Shown: in pieces, positions 20,063-29,756 of the stretch
Numbering within the stretch: position 1 is the stretch's first letter
Layout of the letters: every line of letters begins with the position of its first letter
DNA from: Pseudomonadota bacterium
Lineage (GTDB): Bacteria > Pseudomonadota > Alphaproteobacteria > UBA2136 > UBA6156
Direction: 5' to 3'
NCBI GenBank assembly: GCA_016125035.1
Contig: WGMN01000008.1
Span: 39,750-103,749 of the forward strand
DNA: 64,000 bases
The notes under the pieces: generated by a model
What the model saw: only the letters and a program-made list of their open reading frames with translations
Databases searched by the model: none
Told to the model about the DNA's origin: nothing
Position numbers and translations under genes: made by a program

Positions 20063-20748
20063 ATCACCTCGTCCTCCACCACCTCTGGCTGATAAACCAG
20101 CGGCACTGCCCCTTCCCCCGGTTGCACCTCGGTGTAAATCTGCGCCATCGCCACCGTGCTCATGCGGTCCACCACCTGCATGGTCTCGGCGCTCCATTTG
20201 CCAAAATCATCCGCCAGCAACGCATCCAGGTCGCGCTCCAGCCCGCGCGTGGCCACATAAAAATTCTCGCCCAGCTCTTCCACGTAAGCATCATGGGCCT
20301 CGTCCAAAAGCACCATCGCAGTGGCCAACACTTCCAGCGCATTGTCGTCGTCCAAACCCACCGCCTCGCCCAACTCCTTCCATTCGTCCAGCATCTCTTC
20401 GTCCACCGGCAAGTCAAAGGTCAGGCCGTCACCGGCCTCATTCAACAAGGTCTGTGCTTCCACCAGCGCCCGCTCGGGGTGCCAACCGCTCAGCGTAAAC
20501 AATTCACCAATCTGGTAGTGCGGCATCAGCTCATCACCACGCGCATCGCGCAGCTGCACCACCACCAGGCGGCACTTATGCGTGCGCACCGCCATCAACC
20601 ATTTCCAATGCCAGTAGGCGTGCTCCATGGCCTCGCCCACTGCCATGCTCAGCTTGTCATCCTCGGCTTCTTCCCACCCTTTCAGGCAGGCCTCCAGCAC
20701 CTTGGCGGGCAAAAAGACTTCCTTGGTGTCCAGGTCTTTTTTGCTCAA
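20059..20748 (-). CDS. hypothetical protein between ileS and lspA (229 aa)
   Basis: ORF overlapping both neighbours by 4 nt (operonic). Confidence 0.75.
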   Translation of the reverse strand: MSKKDLDTKEVFLPAKVLEACLKGWEEAEDDKLSMAVGEAMEHAYWHWKWLMAVRTHKCRLVVVQLRDARGDELMPHYQIGELFTLSGWHPERALVEAQTLLNEAGDGLTFDLPVDEEMLDEWKELGEAVGLDDDNALEVLATAMVLLDEAHDAYVEELGENFYVATRGLERDLDALLADDFGKWSAETMQVVDRMSTVAMAQIYTEVQPGEGAVPLVYQPEVVEDEVI

Positions 20749-23700
20749 CGCGCCGGGCCTTGCTGGTTCATCGCTTCCTCACAGCGCAAGCATACGCCAG
20801 AGGCCTCCAACTTCCCATAATAACGCCAACACCGCGGGCACTTGTGACCAACGGCTCGGGTTGCCCTCACAACAATTTGTTCATTCTTACTATCAACAAC
20901 TTTCAGCCGAGAGACACCCATAACCGTCCGAAATTCTTCTTCATCCAGCAACCCGGCAGATTTACTCACGCGGGATACATCCATTTGCACTTCCACATCC
21001 GCTTCGGCATTCGGGCCAAAAATACCTTTTGCCCTTTGTGCCTCCAACTCAACGTTTATTCTGCTACGCGCCGTTGTATAAAAATGCCATCGTTTATCAA
21101 ATTCCTTATCGATTTCGTTTCCATCCACCTCCTCAAACCGCGCCAGGTGAACACACTCACTCTCCCCATACCGCTCACGCCAAACCTCATCGGTGGTGAA
21201 CGGCATCAGCGGCGCCAGATGCGTCGCCAACCCGCGCAAAATCTTCACCAGCACGCTCTGGCAAGCCCGCCGCACTTCCCCATCCTTCGGGTCGCAGTAG
21301 AGAACATCCTTGCGCACATCAAAGTAGAAGTTACTCAGCTCCACGCCGCAAAACTCATACAGCACGCGGTACCCCTTATGGAACTGGAACGCATCAAAAT
21401 GCCCACGCACCTCGCTCAGCACCTTGCCCAGCCGATGCAACATGTAGCTCTCCAGCTCCGGCAGATTCTCCAGCTTCACATCATCATCACTAAAGCCATG
21501 CAAATTCCCCAGCAACCAGCGGAAGGTATTCCTGAACCGCCGATAAGCCTCCGACATGGAATCCATGATCTGCGGGCTGTACCGGATATCCTCGCTGTAA
21601 TCACTGCTCGCCACCCACAAACGGATGATATCCATCCCATACTTGCCCAGCAGCTGGCCCGGCTCCACGCCGTTGCCCAGGCTCTTGGAAAACTTCCGCC
21701 CCTCGCCGTCCACCACAAACCCGCTGGTCACCACGCTCTCATAGGGCGCATCACCATAGTTGGCCACACTGGTCAGCAGGCTGGAGTGGAACCACCCGCG
21801 GTGCTGGTCACTGCCTTCCTGATACAGATCCGCCGGGCGCTTGCCATCCTCGCGGTGGAAGCGCTGGCCCGGCGCACTGTCCGCCCGCAGCACGTGCGCA
21901 TGCGTGGTGCCGCTGTCAAACCACACGTCCAGAATATCCTGCACATAGTCAAAATCACTGGCCTTCACACCATGCTTATCCAACCACCCATCGGGGAACA
22001 ATTCCTCCTTCCGCCCGCTCTCAATCCGGGTGTCCCACGCATCAATCCCCTCACGCTCAACCAACCCGGCAATGTGCTCCCACACCGCGGGGTCAACAAC
22101 AATCCCACCCCTCACCACCTTCTCATCACCGATCAGCGATAACCGATCACCGATCACCGTAATCGGCACCCCCCAAGCCCGCTGGCGGCTAATGCACCAA
22201 TCCGGCCGATGCTCGATCATGCTGCCAATGCGGTTGGCGCCATACTCCGGCACCCACTGCACGCCGCGCACGCCCTCGCGCGCATAGATCCTGTCCAAAC
22301 TGCTCTGCCGCAAATCCTTGCCGGTCTCGGGTATCTTCACCCCATCCAACGCAATGAACCACTGCTCCGTGGTGCGGTAGATCAACGGCTTCTTGCTACG
22401 CCAACTAATCGGATATTTGTGCACCAGCTCGGCACGGTGCAGCAACCTCCCGCTCGCCACCAATTCAGCAATAATCTCTTCCTGCGTCTTCCAAATGTCC
22501 TTGCCCGCAATCTCCACCCCCGTTAGCGGCAACTTCTCCACCCACGCCTCATACTTCCCGCTGCCATCCACCGGGCACACCAGCGGCAAATCAAACTGCT
22601 TCCCAATTTGGTAATCCTCCGGCCCATGCGCAGGCGCAATATGCACCAACCCCGTCCCCGCATCCGTGGTCACGTGGAAACCCTCCACCACCGGCTGCAT
22701 CACCCCCACATACAAAGGGTGTTCATACATCCAATCTGTTAACTGAGAGCCCTTGAGAGGGCTGCTCTCTTTACTTACCTGGAAACCCGTCTGTTTAATA
22801 AAGTCTGAGGCCAAGGCCTTGGCAACCCAAACCGTTCCACCAAGCTTGCGCGCCGCCGCCGTTTTTTCAAAACTTTCGGTGTCCTGCCGCGAAATCTCTA
22901 TGGGGTTCACCATCCCGGTCAGCCCCACATATTCCTCATCCGCCTTCACCGCCACCGCCCGGTTCGCCGGCAACGTCCAAGGCGTCGTCGTCCAGATAAC
23001 GAGGAACTCGTTATCCCCCGCGACCTCGCGACCCCGTTCCCCGCTACCCTTCTTCACCGGCAACCCCACATAAACCGCCGTACTCTTATGCTTTTCATCA
23101 TACTCAACCTCGGCTTCCGCCAGCGCGGTCTCCTCCACCGGCGCCCACAGCGTGCTGCGCAAGCCTTTGTAAACCAGGTTGCGCGCCACCATCTTGCCCA
23201 GCTCGCGCACAATCCCCGCCTCGTTGCCCGGCGCCATGGTCAAATACGGGTGGTCCCAGTCGCCCAACGCCCCAAAACGCTGCCATTCGCTCTTTTGCAC
23301 ATCCACCCATTTTTGCGCGTAGGCCCGGCAACGCGCGCGCAACTCGGCCTTGCTCACATCGCGCTTGGTCTTGCCCTCGGCGCGCAGGTCCTGCTCCACT
23401 TTCCATTCAATCGGCAACCCGTGGCAGTCCCAGCCCGGCGCATAGGGGCTGTCAAAGCCACCCATAAACTTGCTGCGCACCACAAAGTCCTTCAGCACGT
23501 AGGTCAGCACGTGCCCCATGTGGAAGTTCCCGTTGGCATAGGGCGGCCCCAGGTGAACAATATATTTTCCCGCCCCCTCTTCCAGCCGCCGCTCGCGCAA
23601 CCGCTCATAAACCTTGCCGTCCAGCCACCCGGCCACCCAGCCCGGCTCGCGCGCCGGCAGGTTGGCGCGCATGGCAAAATCGGTCACCGGCAACTGCAAC

Positions 23701-23759
23701 GTCTTGCCGTAATCGTTGCCCTGCGCCGCCGCGCCCTTCTTGTCCGACATTTCAGCCAT
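20745..23759 (-). CDS. ileS: isoleucine--tRNA ligase
   Basis: HLGPPYANGNFHMGHVLTYVLKD; GWDCHGLPIEWKVE; KFSKSLGN; C-terminal CPRCWRY/CLRCEEA zinc motif. Confidence 0.98.
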   Translation of the reverse strand: MAEMSDKKGAAAQGNDYGKTLQLPVTDFAMRANLPAREPGWVAGWLDGKVYERLRERRLEEGAGKYIVHLGPPYANGNFHMGHVLTYVLKDFVVRSKFMGGFDSPYAPGWDCHGLPIEWKVEQDLRAEGKTKRDVSKAELRARCRAYAQKWVDVQKSEWQRFGALGDWDHPYLTMAPGNEAGIVRELGKMVARNLVYKGLRSTLWAPVEETALAEAEVEYDEKHKSTAVYVGLPVKKGSGERGREVAGDNEFLVIWTTTPWTLPANRAVAVKADEEYVGLTGMVNPIEISRQDTESFEKTAAARKLGGTVWVAKALASDFIKQTGFQVSKESSPLKGSQLTDWMYEHPLYVGVMQPVVEGFHVTTDAGTGLVHIAPAHGPEDYQIGKQFDLPLVCPVDGSGKYEAWVEKLPLTGVEIAGKDIWKTQEEIIAELVASGRLLHRAELVHKYPISWRSKKPLIYRTTEQWFIALDGVKIPETGKDLRQSSLDRIYAREGVRGVQWVPEYGANRIGSMIEHRPDWCISRQRAWGVPITVIGDRLSLIGDEKVVRGGIVVDPAVWEHIAGLVEREGIDAWDTRIESGRKEELFPDGWLDKHGVKASDFDYVQDILDVWFDSGTTHAHVLRADSAPGQRFHREDGKRPADLYQEGSDQHRGWFHSSLLTSVANYGDAPYESVVTSGFVVDGEGRKFSKSLGNGVEPGQLLGKYGMDIIRLWVASSDYSEDIRYSPQIMDSMSEAYRRFRNTFRWLLGNLHGFSDDDVKLENLPELESYMLHRLGKVLSEVRGHFDAFQFHKGYRVLYEFCGVELSNFYFDVRKDVLYCDPKDGEVRRACQSVLVKILRGLATHLAPLMPFTTDEVWRERYGESECVHLARFEEVDGNEIDKEFDKRWHFYTTARSRINVELEAQRAKGIFGPNAEADVEVQMDVSRVSKSAGLLDEEEFRTVMGVSRLKVVDSKNEQIVVRATRAVGHKCPRCWRYYGKLEASGVCLRCEEAMNQQGPAR
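22125..22159. repeat. heptamer array (ATCACCG)x5 inside ileS
   Basis: ATCACCG ATCAGCG ATAACCG ATCACCG ATCACCG. Confidence 0.92.
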
Positions 23760-23908
23760 GCTAAATCGCTAACCCCTTCAAATCCCCAAAATTCGTAAAA
23801 ATCAGGGGCCACCCTATCCAAAAACCCTTCCCCCCACAAGCGCCGCCTTGTATAATCCTTGGGCAAGGTAAAGAGTGCCACCGCGTCAACATCAGGGAGT
23901 TTACTTCC

Positions 23909-24094
23909 ATGTCTGCGCACAAGCCCGCTTCCGAACATACGGGTGTCTCTCCGCCCAGGGTCTCCGTCCACCAGGCCGGATTTCTGGCTAAAAGCTCCAT
24001 CCTTCAACTCCAAGAACAGGTCGCCAACGGCAACCAAGCCGCCACCCTTGAACTCAAGGAAATCACACGGCTGGTCTGCCCTCCGGCAGCCTGA
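23909..24094 (+). CDS. putative small protein (61 aa)
   Basis: MSAHKPASEHTGVSPPRVSVHQAGFLAKSSILQLQEQ..., upstream GGGAG; low-information. Confidence 0.4.
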   Translation: MSAHKPASEHTGVSPPRVSVHQAGFLAKSSILQLQEQVANGNQAATLELKEITRLVCPPAA

Positions 24095-24108
24095 ATAAGG
24101 ACTATCCC

Positions 24109-24243
24109 ATGCCAAATTCGGCAGAAGATATAATCGAAACGACGCCTCACCGTCGGTGGCCCCGTGCAATCTCGCACAAAGCCCCGACGGTGTTCGCGCG
24201 CCCAAGCCCGGCAGAATTCTTAAGTCTAATTACCAACAACTAA
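24109..24243 (+). CDS. putative small protein (44 aa)
   Basis: MPNSAEDIIETTPHRRWPRAISHKAPTVFARPSPAEFLSLITNN*, upstream AAGGA; below ORF-track length cutoff. Confidence 0.4.
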   Translation: MPNSAEDIIETTPHRRWPRAISHKAPTVFARPSPAEFLSLITNN

Positions 24244-24254
24244 TTACCAATAAC
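24227..24254. repeat. heptamer/14-mer array TAATTACCAACAAC TAATTACCAATAAC
   Basis: Two 14-bp near-copies, each two diverged 7-mers; contains stop codons of both convergent ORFs. Confidence 0.8.
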
Positions 24255-24758
24255 TTCTTCCCGCAACCGCCCGCTGCTCACCACCCCGCCGCCATCGCGC
24301 ACCAACCCCACCGAGGCCACCTCAAAGCGCCCGTCCTTGCGTAACGTCGCCACATCGCCGCTGGCGCGGTACCCAAAGCGGAAGTTCTCACCCACCACCA
24401 CCATCTTCGCATCCAGCCAACCCACCAGCACGCGCTCAATAAACTCCGCCGGCAACCACGCCGCCACGCTCAGGTCAAAATCCACAATCGCCACGCCGTC
24501 GGCACCGGCCTGGCCCAGCAACCTCACTTTTTCATCCTCGGGGGTCAGGCGCAGCAATTTCTGTTCGGGCATCAGCACCGCGCGCGGATGCGGCTCAAAG
24601 GTCAACGCCACCACCGGCAACGCCCGCAGCGTTCCGCCTTCTTTTGCCGCCTGCAGCACCGCTTTATGCCCCGCGTGCACCCCATCAAAGTTGCCAATCG
24701 CCACCACACTGCCGCTTTTCGCCGCTTTTTGCCGGGGGTATCTCAAGGTCCAAACCAT
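24240..24758 (-). CDS. ribF: FAD synthetase domain of RibF (flavokinase domain absent)
   Basis: VVAIGNFDGVHAGHKAVLQAA...GENFRFGYRASGD...VVSSGRLREEVIGN*; ends where the riboflavin kinase domain normally begins. Confidence 0.85.
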   Translation of the reverse strand: MVWTLRYPRQKAAKSGSVVAIGNFDGVHAGHKAVLQAAKEGGTLRALPVVALTFEPHPRAVLMPEQKLLRLTPEDEKVRLLGQAGADGVAIVDFDLSVAAWLPAEFIERVLVGWLDAKMVVVGENFRFGYRASGDVATLRKDGRFEVASVGLVRDGGGVVSSGRLREEVIGN

Positions 24759-24829
24759 GCGCTAAGGGGTACCACAGCGCCAACCCTCTTGCCAACGCCG
24801 CCTCATTCCGGCATACCGCCCCCGCCAGT

Positions 24830-24914
24830 GCCGGTGTGGTGAAATTGGTAGACGCGCCGGACTCAAAATCCGGAGGGGAAACCCGTGTCGGTTCGAGTCC
24901 GACCACCGGCACCA
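24830..24914 (+). tRNA. tRNA-Leu (CAA), CCA encoded
   Basis: GCCGGTG...CACCGGCACCA acceptor, CCGGA-CTCAAAA-TCCGG anticodon arm, GTCGGTTCGAGTCCGAC T-arm. Confidence 0.95.
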
Positions 24915-24925
24915 CTTTGTAATTA

Positions 24926-26152
24926 TTAAGCAACCTCCAGCCTGTCCGCCTTACGCAACTGGGGGAACATCCGCATCCACAGCCCCGCCACCAGCAGCGT
25001 TCCCACACCGCCCAACACCACCGCGGGCACGGTGCCCAGCAGGGCGGCGGTCACCCCGCTTTCAAACTCACCCAACTGGTTAGAGGTGCCAATAAACACA
25101 AAATTCACCGAGGTCACCCTCCCCCGCACCTCATCAGGGGTATTCAGCTGCACCAACGTACCCCGCACCACCACGCTCACCACGTCCGCCGCGCCCAGCA
25201 CCGCCAGCGCCAGTAGGGAAAGGGGGAACCACTGCGAAAGGCCAAACACCACCGTCGCCAGCCCAAACAACGCCACCGCGCCGAACATCTTCAACCCGGC
25301 ATGGCGCCGCAAGGGGTAGCGGGCCAACACCAGCGCCGTCAACAGGGCACCCAGGGCAGGCGCCGCGCGCAGCATGCCAAGCCCGCTCGGGCCCACGTGC
25401 AAAATATCATGCGCAAACACCGGCAGCAGCGCTGTGGCGCCGCCCAGCAGCACGGCGAACATATCCAGCGAAATCGCCCCCAGCACCATCTCATGGTTCC
25501 ATATGTACTTAAAGCCGGAGGCCATGGAGCGCAAACTCACCGGCGCCCTCGCCCCCGCCGCACGCCGCACTTTAATGCTGGTCAAAAACACTGCCGCCAG
25601 GGCGTAGCACACCGCCACGGTGGCATAGGCCTCTGCCGCCCCCCACAGGTACAAAAAGCCGCCCAACGCCGGGCCGGCAATGGTGGCGGTCTGCGTGGCG
25701 CTGGCGCTCAACGCCAAGGCCTGCGGCAACTCACCCGGCGTCACAATGCCCGGCAGCAGCGCCATACTGGCCGGACGCTCAAAAGCCCGAGCCACCCCCA
25801 CCAGCGCCACCACTACCAGCACGGCGGTTACATTCACCCAACCCCCTCCATTGGCCAGCGCCAACACAAATACCGCCACGGCTACAATCACCTGGCAGGT
25901 GCGCGCCACCAGCCTGCGGTCAAAGTTGTCGGCCACGTGGCCTGCGGGCATGGTGGCCAGCAGCAGGGGCAAAAACTGCACCAGCCCCACCATGCCCAGC
26001 ATAAAGGTGCTGTGCGTCAGGGCGTAGACCTGCCAGCCCACCACCACCCCCAGCATCTGGTAACTGCCGATAGAGAACAACACCCCCAACCAGTAGCAGA
26101 TGAAGTCCGGGTTGTGCCGCAACTTGGCTTTGGTCTGTAGTGCGCTGTCCAT
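24926..26152 (-). CDS. MFS transporter (EntS/MFS_3-like)
   Basis: 12-TM ORF; LPLLLATMPAGHVADNFDRRLVARTCQ; start taken at Met 26152. Confidence 0.85.
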   Translation of the reverse strand: MDSALQTKAKLRHNPDFICYWLGVLFSIGSYQMLGVVVGWQVYALTHSTFMLGMVGLVQFLPLLLATMPAGHVADNFDRRLVARTCQVIVAVAVFVLALANGGGWVNVTAVLVVVALVGVARAFERPASMALLPGIVTPGELPQALALSASATQTATIAGPALGGFLYLWGAAEAYATVAVCYALAAVFLTSIKVRRAAGARAPVSLRSMASGFKYIWNHEMVLGAISLDMFAVLLGGATALLPVFAHDILHVGPSGLGMLRAAPALGALLTALVLARYPLRRHAGLKMFGAVALFGLATVVFGLSQWFPLSLLALAVLGAADVVSVVVRGTLVQLNTPDEVRGRVTSVNFVFIGTSNQLGEFESGVTAALLGTVPAVVLGGVGTLLVAGLWMRMFPQLRKADRLEVA

Positions 26153-26392
26153 GGCTGTCCTTTTTGGGGGGTTAACCACCGCCCTTTACCAGAAGTCCCC
26201 CTCCGGCGCCATGGCCATGGGCACGGCGTGGGCGCCCACCTGATTCCAACGCAAAAAGAACGGTTTATGCAAAAATACCACACAGGTCACACTGCTGTGT
26301 CTTTCAGGTCTTCCCAAACCCGCCAGGGCCCGCTAGTCTCCCATCCATCGGCGCCTCCTCCCCCCCCCCACCCCTCGGCGCCGACCCTCTTC

Positions 26393-26420
26393 AAGCCCGC
26401 CACCCCGGCGGGCTTTTTCT
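26393..26420 (+). terminator. terminator-like hairpin
   Basis: AAGCCCGCCACCCCGGCGGGCTTTTTC. Confidence 0.7.
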
Positions 26421-26457
26421 TTGGCAAACGCTGCCCAAGCTGATAAACCTCCCGGCC

Positions 26458-27303
26458 ATGAACACCCTCCTGCCCTTCTCCTTCGCCAACCTGCCGGTGC
26501 GCGGCCGCCTGCTGCAACTGCAAGGCCTTACCCAGCACGTGCCTTCCTTTAACCAGGCCAACCAGGCCTGCGCGCAAACCCTGGCCGAGCTCCTCGCCGC
26601 CGCCGCACTCATCGCGCATGACGCCAAACACACCCTCGCCGTTTCGCTGCAGATCCAGCATCCGGCACTGGGCGTGCTGGTGTTCGCACACTCCAGCAAC
26701 CGCGGCAGCCTCAAGGCCTATGCCAACGCCGCGGCGCAGGTCACGCCGTTTTCCCAGCTCTCCAAGGTGGAAGGCGGCATCTTCGCCGTCACCATGGAGC
26801 CCGAGAACCTCGAGAACCGCTACCAGTCGCTCATCCCCCTCACCAAGCCCTCAGCGGCAGAGAGCCTGGCCGACTACTTCGCCACCTCGGTGCAAACCGC
26901 CACTTATTTCGTGGTGTTCGCCAACGCGCAACGCGCCTTCGCCCTCATGCTGCAATCCCTCCCGCATGAAAAAACCAACGAAGATGACTGGACCCGCCTC
27001 GGCCTGCTCAGCAAAACCCTCAGCGCGGAAGAAGTGCTGGCAGAAGACCTCAACCCTCAGTCTCTGCTGGAAAAACTCTTCGCAGAAGACGACCTCACGC
27101 TCTACCCGGCAGAAAATCCCACCTTCGTGCAAGAAGACCCGCGCCCGCGCATGCTCGCCGCACTGTCCTCGCTGCCCAGGGCAGAACTCACCGAGCTGAT
27201 GTCCCAGGGCACCGTCACCCTCACCGACAACACCACCGGCCAAACCATCACCTTCACGCCTGAAGAACTCGCCCACCTCGCCGACGACACCGGCACGCAA
27301 TAA
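26458..27303 (+). CDS. hslO: Hsp33-family chaperone homologue lacking the C-terminal zinc cysteines
   Basis: N-terminal Hsp33-like fold pattern; C-terminus FVQEDPRPRMLAALSSLPRAELTELMSQGTVTLTDNTTGQTITF aligns to the FxCxCxRER...CxxC region with no Cys. Confidence 0.8.
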   Translation: MNTLLPFSFANLPVRGRLLQLQGLTQHVPSFNQANQACAQTLAELLAAAALIAHDAKHTLAVSLQIQHPALGVLVFAHSSNRGSLKAYANAAAQVTPFSQLSKVEGGIFAVTMEPENLENRYQSLIPLTKPSAAESLADYFATSVQTATYFVVFANAQRAFALMLQSLPHEKTNEDDWTRLGLLSKTLSAEEVLAEDLNPQSLLEKLFAEDDLTLYPAENPTFVQEDPRPRMLAALSSLPRAELTELMSQGTVTLTDNTTGQTITFTPEELAHLADDTGTQ

Positions 27304-27403
27304 CGCGGCAACCGGCCACCACGGGGGCGTATGGGCCACACCCCCTCCCCCCAACGGGCCTCGGTGGGTTGAAACCTTACAACCAAGCCCGCACAATCCC
27401 CCC

Positions 27404-27862
27404 ATGCAATTCCGCCGTACCCTCTTTCTATACCTGCCTGCCGCCTTGCTAGCTTCTTGTGCCAACCCCATGCTGCAATCGCCGGAAGTCACGCACATCA
27501 ACCCCAAAACCGGTCAGGTGGAAACCTCCGGTTCCGCCAAGGAGATCGAAGCCGGGCTGCTCAAGGCCTTCCCGGATATCCCCATTCCCGCCAGCCATAA
27601 AATCGATCTCGAACGCTCGGTCATCTTCACCTCGCCCAACCAAACGGTGGGCAAACTCACCACGGAAGGGTCCGGCGACGTCGGCAGCATCTACGCCTTC
27701 TATACCCAGCAGATGCAAACCAACGGCTGGTCCCTGGTCAACAGCTTCCAGTCTTCCACCTCCAGCCTGTATTTCTCCAAGCCGGGGCGCTTCGTGGCCA
27801 TCATTATCGAGGCCGCCAGCCGCACCACCTCCCGCGTCACCATCAACGTCGGCCCGGAATAG
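27404..27862 (+). CDS. hypothetical lipoprotein
   Basis: MQFRRTLFLYLPAALLASCANP lipobox. Confidence 0.75.
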   Translation: MQFRRTLFLYLPAALLASCANPMLQSPEVTHINPKTGQVETSGSAKEIEAGLLKAFPDIPIPASHKIDLERSVIFTSPNQTVGKLTTEGSGDVGSIYAFYTQQMQTNGWSLVNSFQSSTSSLYFSKPGRFVAIIIEAASRTTSRVTINVGPE

Positions 27863-27927
27863 CCCTTGCCTTCGGGCAAATCTTCCCCTAAGGCTGGCGC
27901 ATAGCCACCTTCCTTGAGGTTTCCTCC

Positions 27928-28611
27928 ATGAACACACCTTCACTTGCCACGCCCGTGGTCAAGGTTTGCGGCATCCAAAGAGTTTGGGAAGCCGAAATGT
28001 GCGTTTCCTATGGCGCCAACACGCTCGGCTTCCTCGTCGGCCTCACCCATGAGGCCACCGATGAAATCGCCCCGGAAAACGCCCGCCACATCATCCAGAG
28101 ACTTCCGGCCTCCACGCAAAAATGGATGGTCACACACTTGCTGGATGCTAAGGAAATCAGCCAAAAGGCCACTTACATCCGCGCCACCGGCATCCAGATA
28201 CACGATGACCTCAGCGACGAAGGCATCAACTTTCTGCGCAAAAAGATGCCGCAAACGTCACTCATCAAGGCCATCCACGTCACCAACAGCCATGCAGTGG
28301 AAAAAGCTCTCCACTACAACAAAATGGAGGCCGTCAACGCTCTGCTTCTCGACAGCCGCACGTCCACCCGGCTAGGCGGCACCGGCCAAACGCACGACTG
28401 GAACATCAGCCGTGAAATCGTCAACGCTTGCACCAAACCGGTCATCCTGGCCGGTGGTTTAAAGCCCGAAAACGTGCAACTGGCCATCGAGCAGGTCAAC
28501 CCCGCCGGAATTGACGCCAACTCCGGGCTGGAAGACGACTTTGGCTTCAAAGACTCCGGTAAGGTCGAAGCCTACGCTGCCTGCGGGCTCAAAATCCCGC
28601 CACGACCGTAA
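27928..28611 (+). CDS. phosphoribosylanthranilate isomerase (TrpF)-like
   Basis: VKVCGIQRVWEAEMCVSYGANTLGFLVG ... LLLDSRTSTRLGGTGQTHDW ... VILAGGLKPENV. Confidence 0.85.
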   Translation: MNTPSLATPVVKVCGIQRVWEAEMCVSYGANTLGFLVGLTHEATDEIAPENARHIIQRLPASTQKWMVTHLLDAKEISQKATYIRATGIQIHDDLSDEGINFLRKKMPQTSLIKAIHVTNSHAVEKALHYNKMEAVNALLLDSRTSTRLGGTGQTHDWNISREIVNACTKPVILAGGLKPENVQLAIEQVNPAGIDANSGLEDDFGFKDSGKVEAYAACGLKIPPRP

Positions 28612-28620
28612 AACTGCCTT

Positions 28621-28657
28621 CTCGGGGCCCTGCCATTGCGCAGGGCCCCGCTTTTTT
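28621..28657 (+). terminator. rho-independent terminator
   Basis: CGGGGCCCTGCCATTGCGCAGGGCCCCGCTTTTTT. Confidence 0.85.
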
Positions 28658-28772
28658 CGCCTTTCCCCTTGCCATCCCCCCCATTCCCGCCTATAAGCCC
28701 CCTCACGGAGTACCCCCCACCACCTGGCGGAAAAGGGGGAAAGAGTAACCAAAACAGAGAGATAATTGGCCC

Positions 28773-29162
28773 ATGCCAACCATCAACCAGCTGGTGCGCA
28801 AGCCGCGCATCCTGCAAAAATCCCGTACCAAGTCGCCCGCCATGAAGTCCTGCCCGCAAAAGCGCGGCGTGTGCACCCGCGTTTACACCACCACGCCTAA
28901 AAAGCCCAACTCGGCGCTGCGTAAGGTGGCCAAGGTGCGCCTGGTCAACGGCTTTGAAGTCATTGCCTATATTCCCGGTGAAGGCCACAACCTGCAAGAG
29001 CACTCCGTGGTGCTCATCCGCGGCGGCCGTGTGAAGGACTTGCCCGGTGTGCGCTACCACATCATCCGCGGCGCGCTCGACACCCAGGGCGTGAAGGACC
29101 GCAAACAGGGCCGCAGCCTCTACGGGGCCAAGCGTCCCAAGGCCGGCGCTGCCGCCAAGTAA
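28773..29162 (+). CDS. rpsL: 30S ribosomal protein S12
   Basis: [12 protein letters not shown]...[37 protein letters not shown]. Confidence 0.99.
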   Translation: MPTINQLVRKPRILQKSRTKSPAMKSCPQKRGVCTRVYTTTPKKPNSALRKVAKVRLVNGFEVIAYIPGEGHNLQEHSVVLIRGGRVKDLPGVRYHIIRGALDTQGVKDRKQGRSLYGAKRPKAGAAAK

Positions 29163-29174
29163 TCAAGGGATTAA

Positions 29175-29654
<480 letters not shown>

Positions 29655-29667
29655 AAAACCACGGTTT

Positions 29668-29700
29668 CTTGCAAGCCCCGGTCTTCCGGGGCTTGCTTAT
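29668..29700 (+). terminator. terminator-like hairpin between rpsG and fusA
   Basis: GCAAGCCCCGGTCTTCCGGGGCTTGCTTATT. Confidence 0.7.
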
Positions 29701-29756
29701 TGGCGGCCAATCCGCTATACGCGCCAAAGAGTTTAAAAGCAGAGGAAACCACACAC

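Noticed and set aside
22746-22770. GAGAGCCCTTGAGAGGGCTGCTCTC hairpin inside ileS
   Set aside because: Small and single-copy in the window; lies in a variable loop, but evidence for an inserted element is weak.
22998-23018. GATAACGAG-GAA-CTCGTTATC perfect palindrome inside ileS
   Set aside because: Short, encodes ordinary conserved-edge sequence (DNEFLVIW), no second copy seen; chance is plausible.
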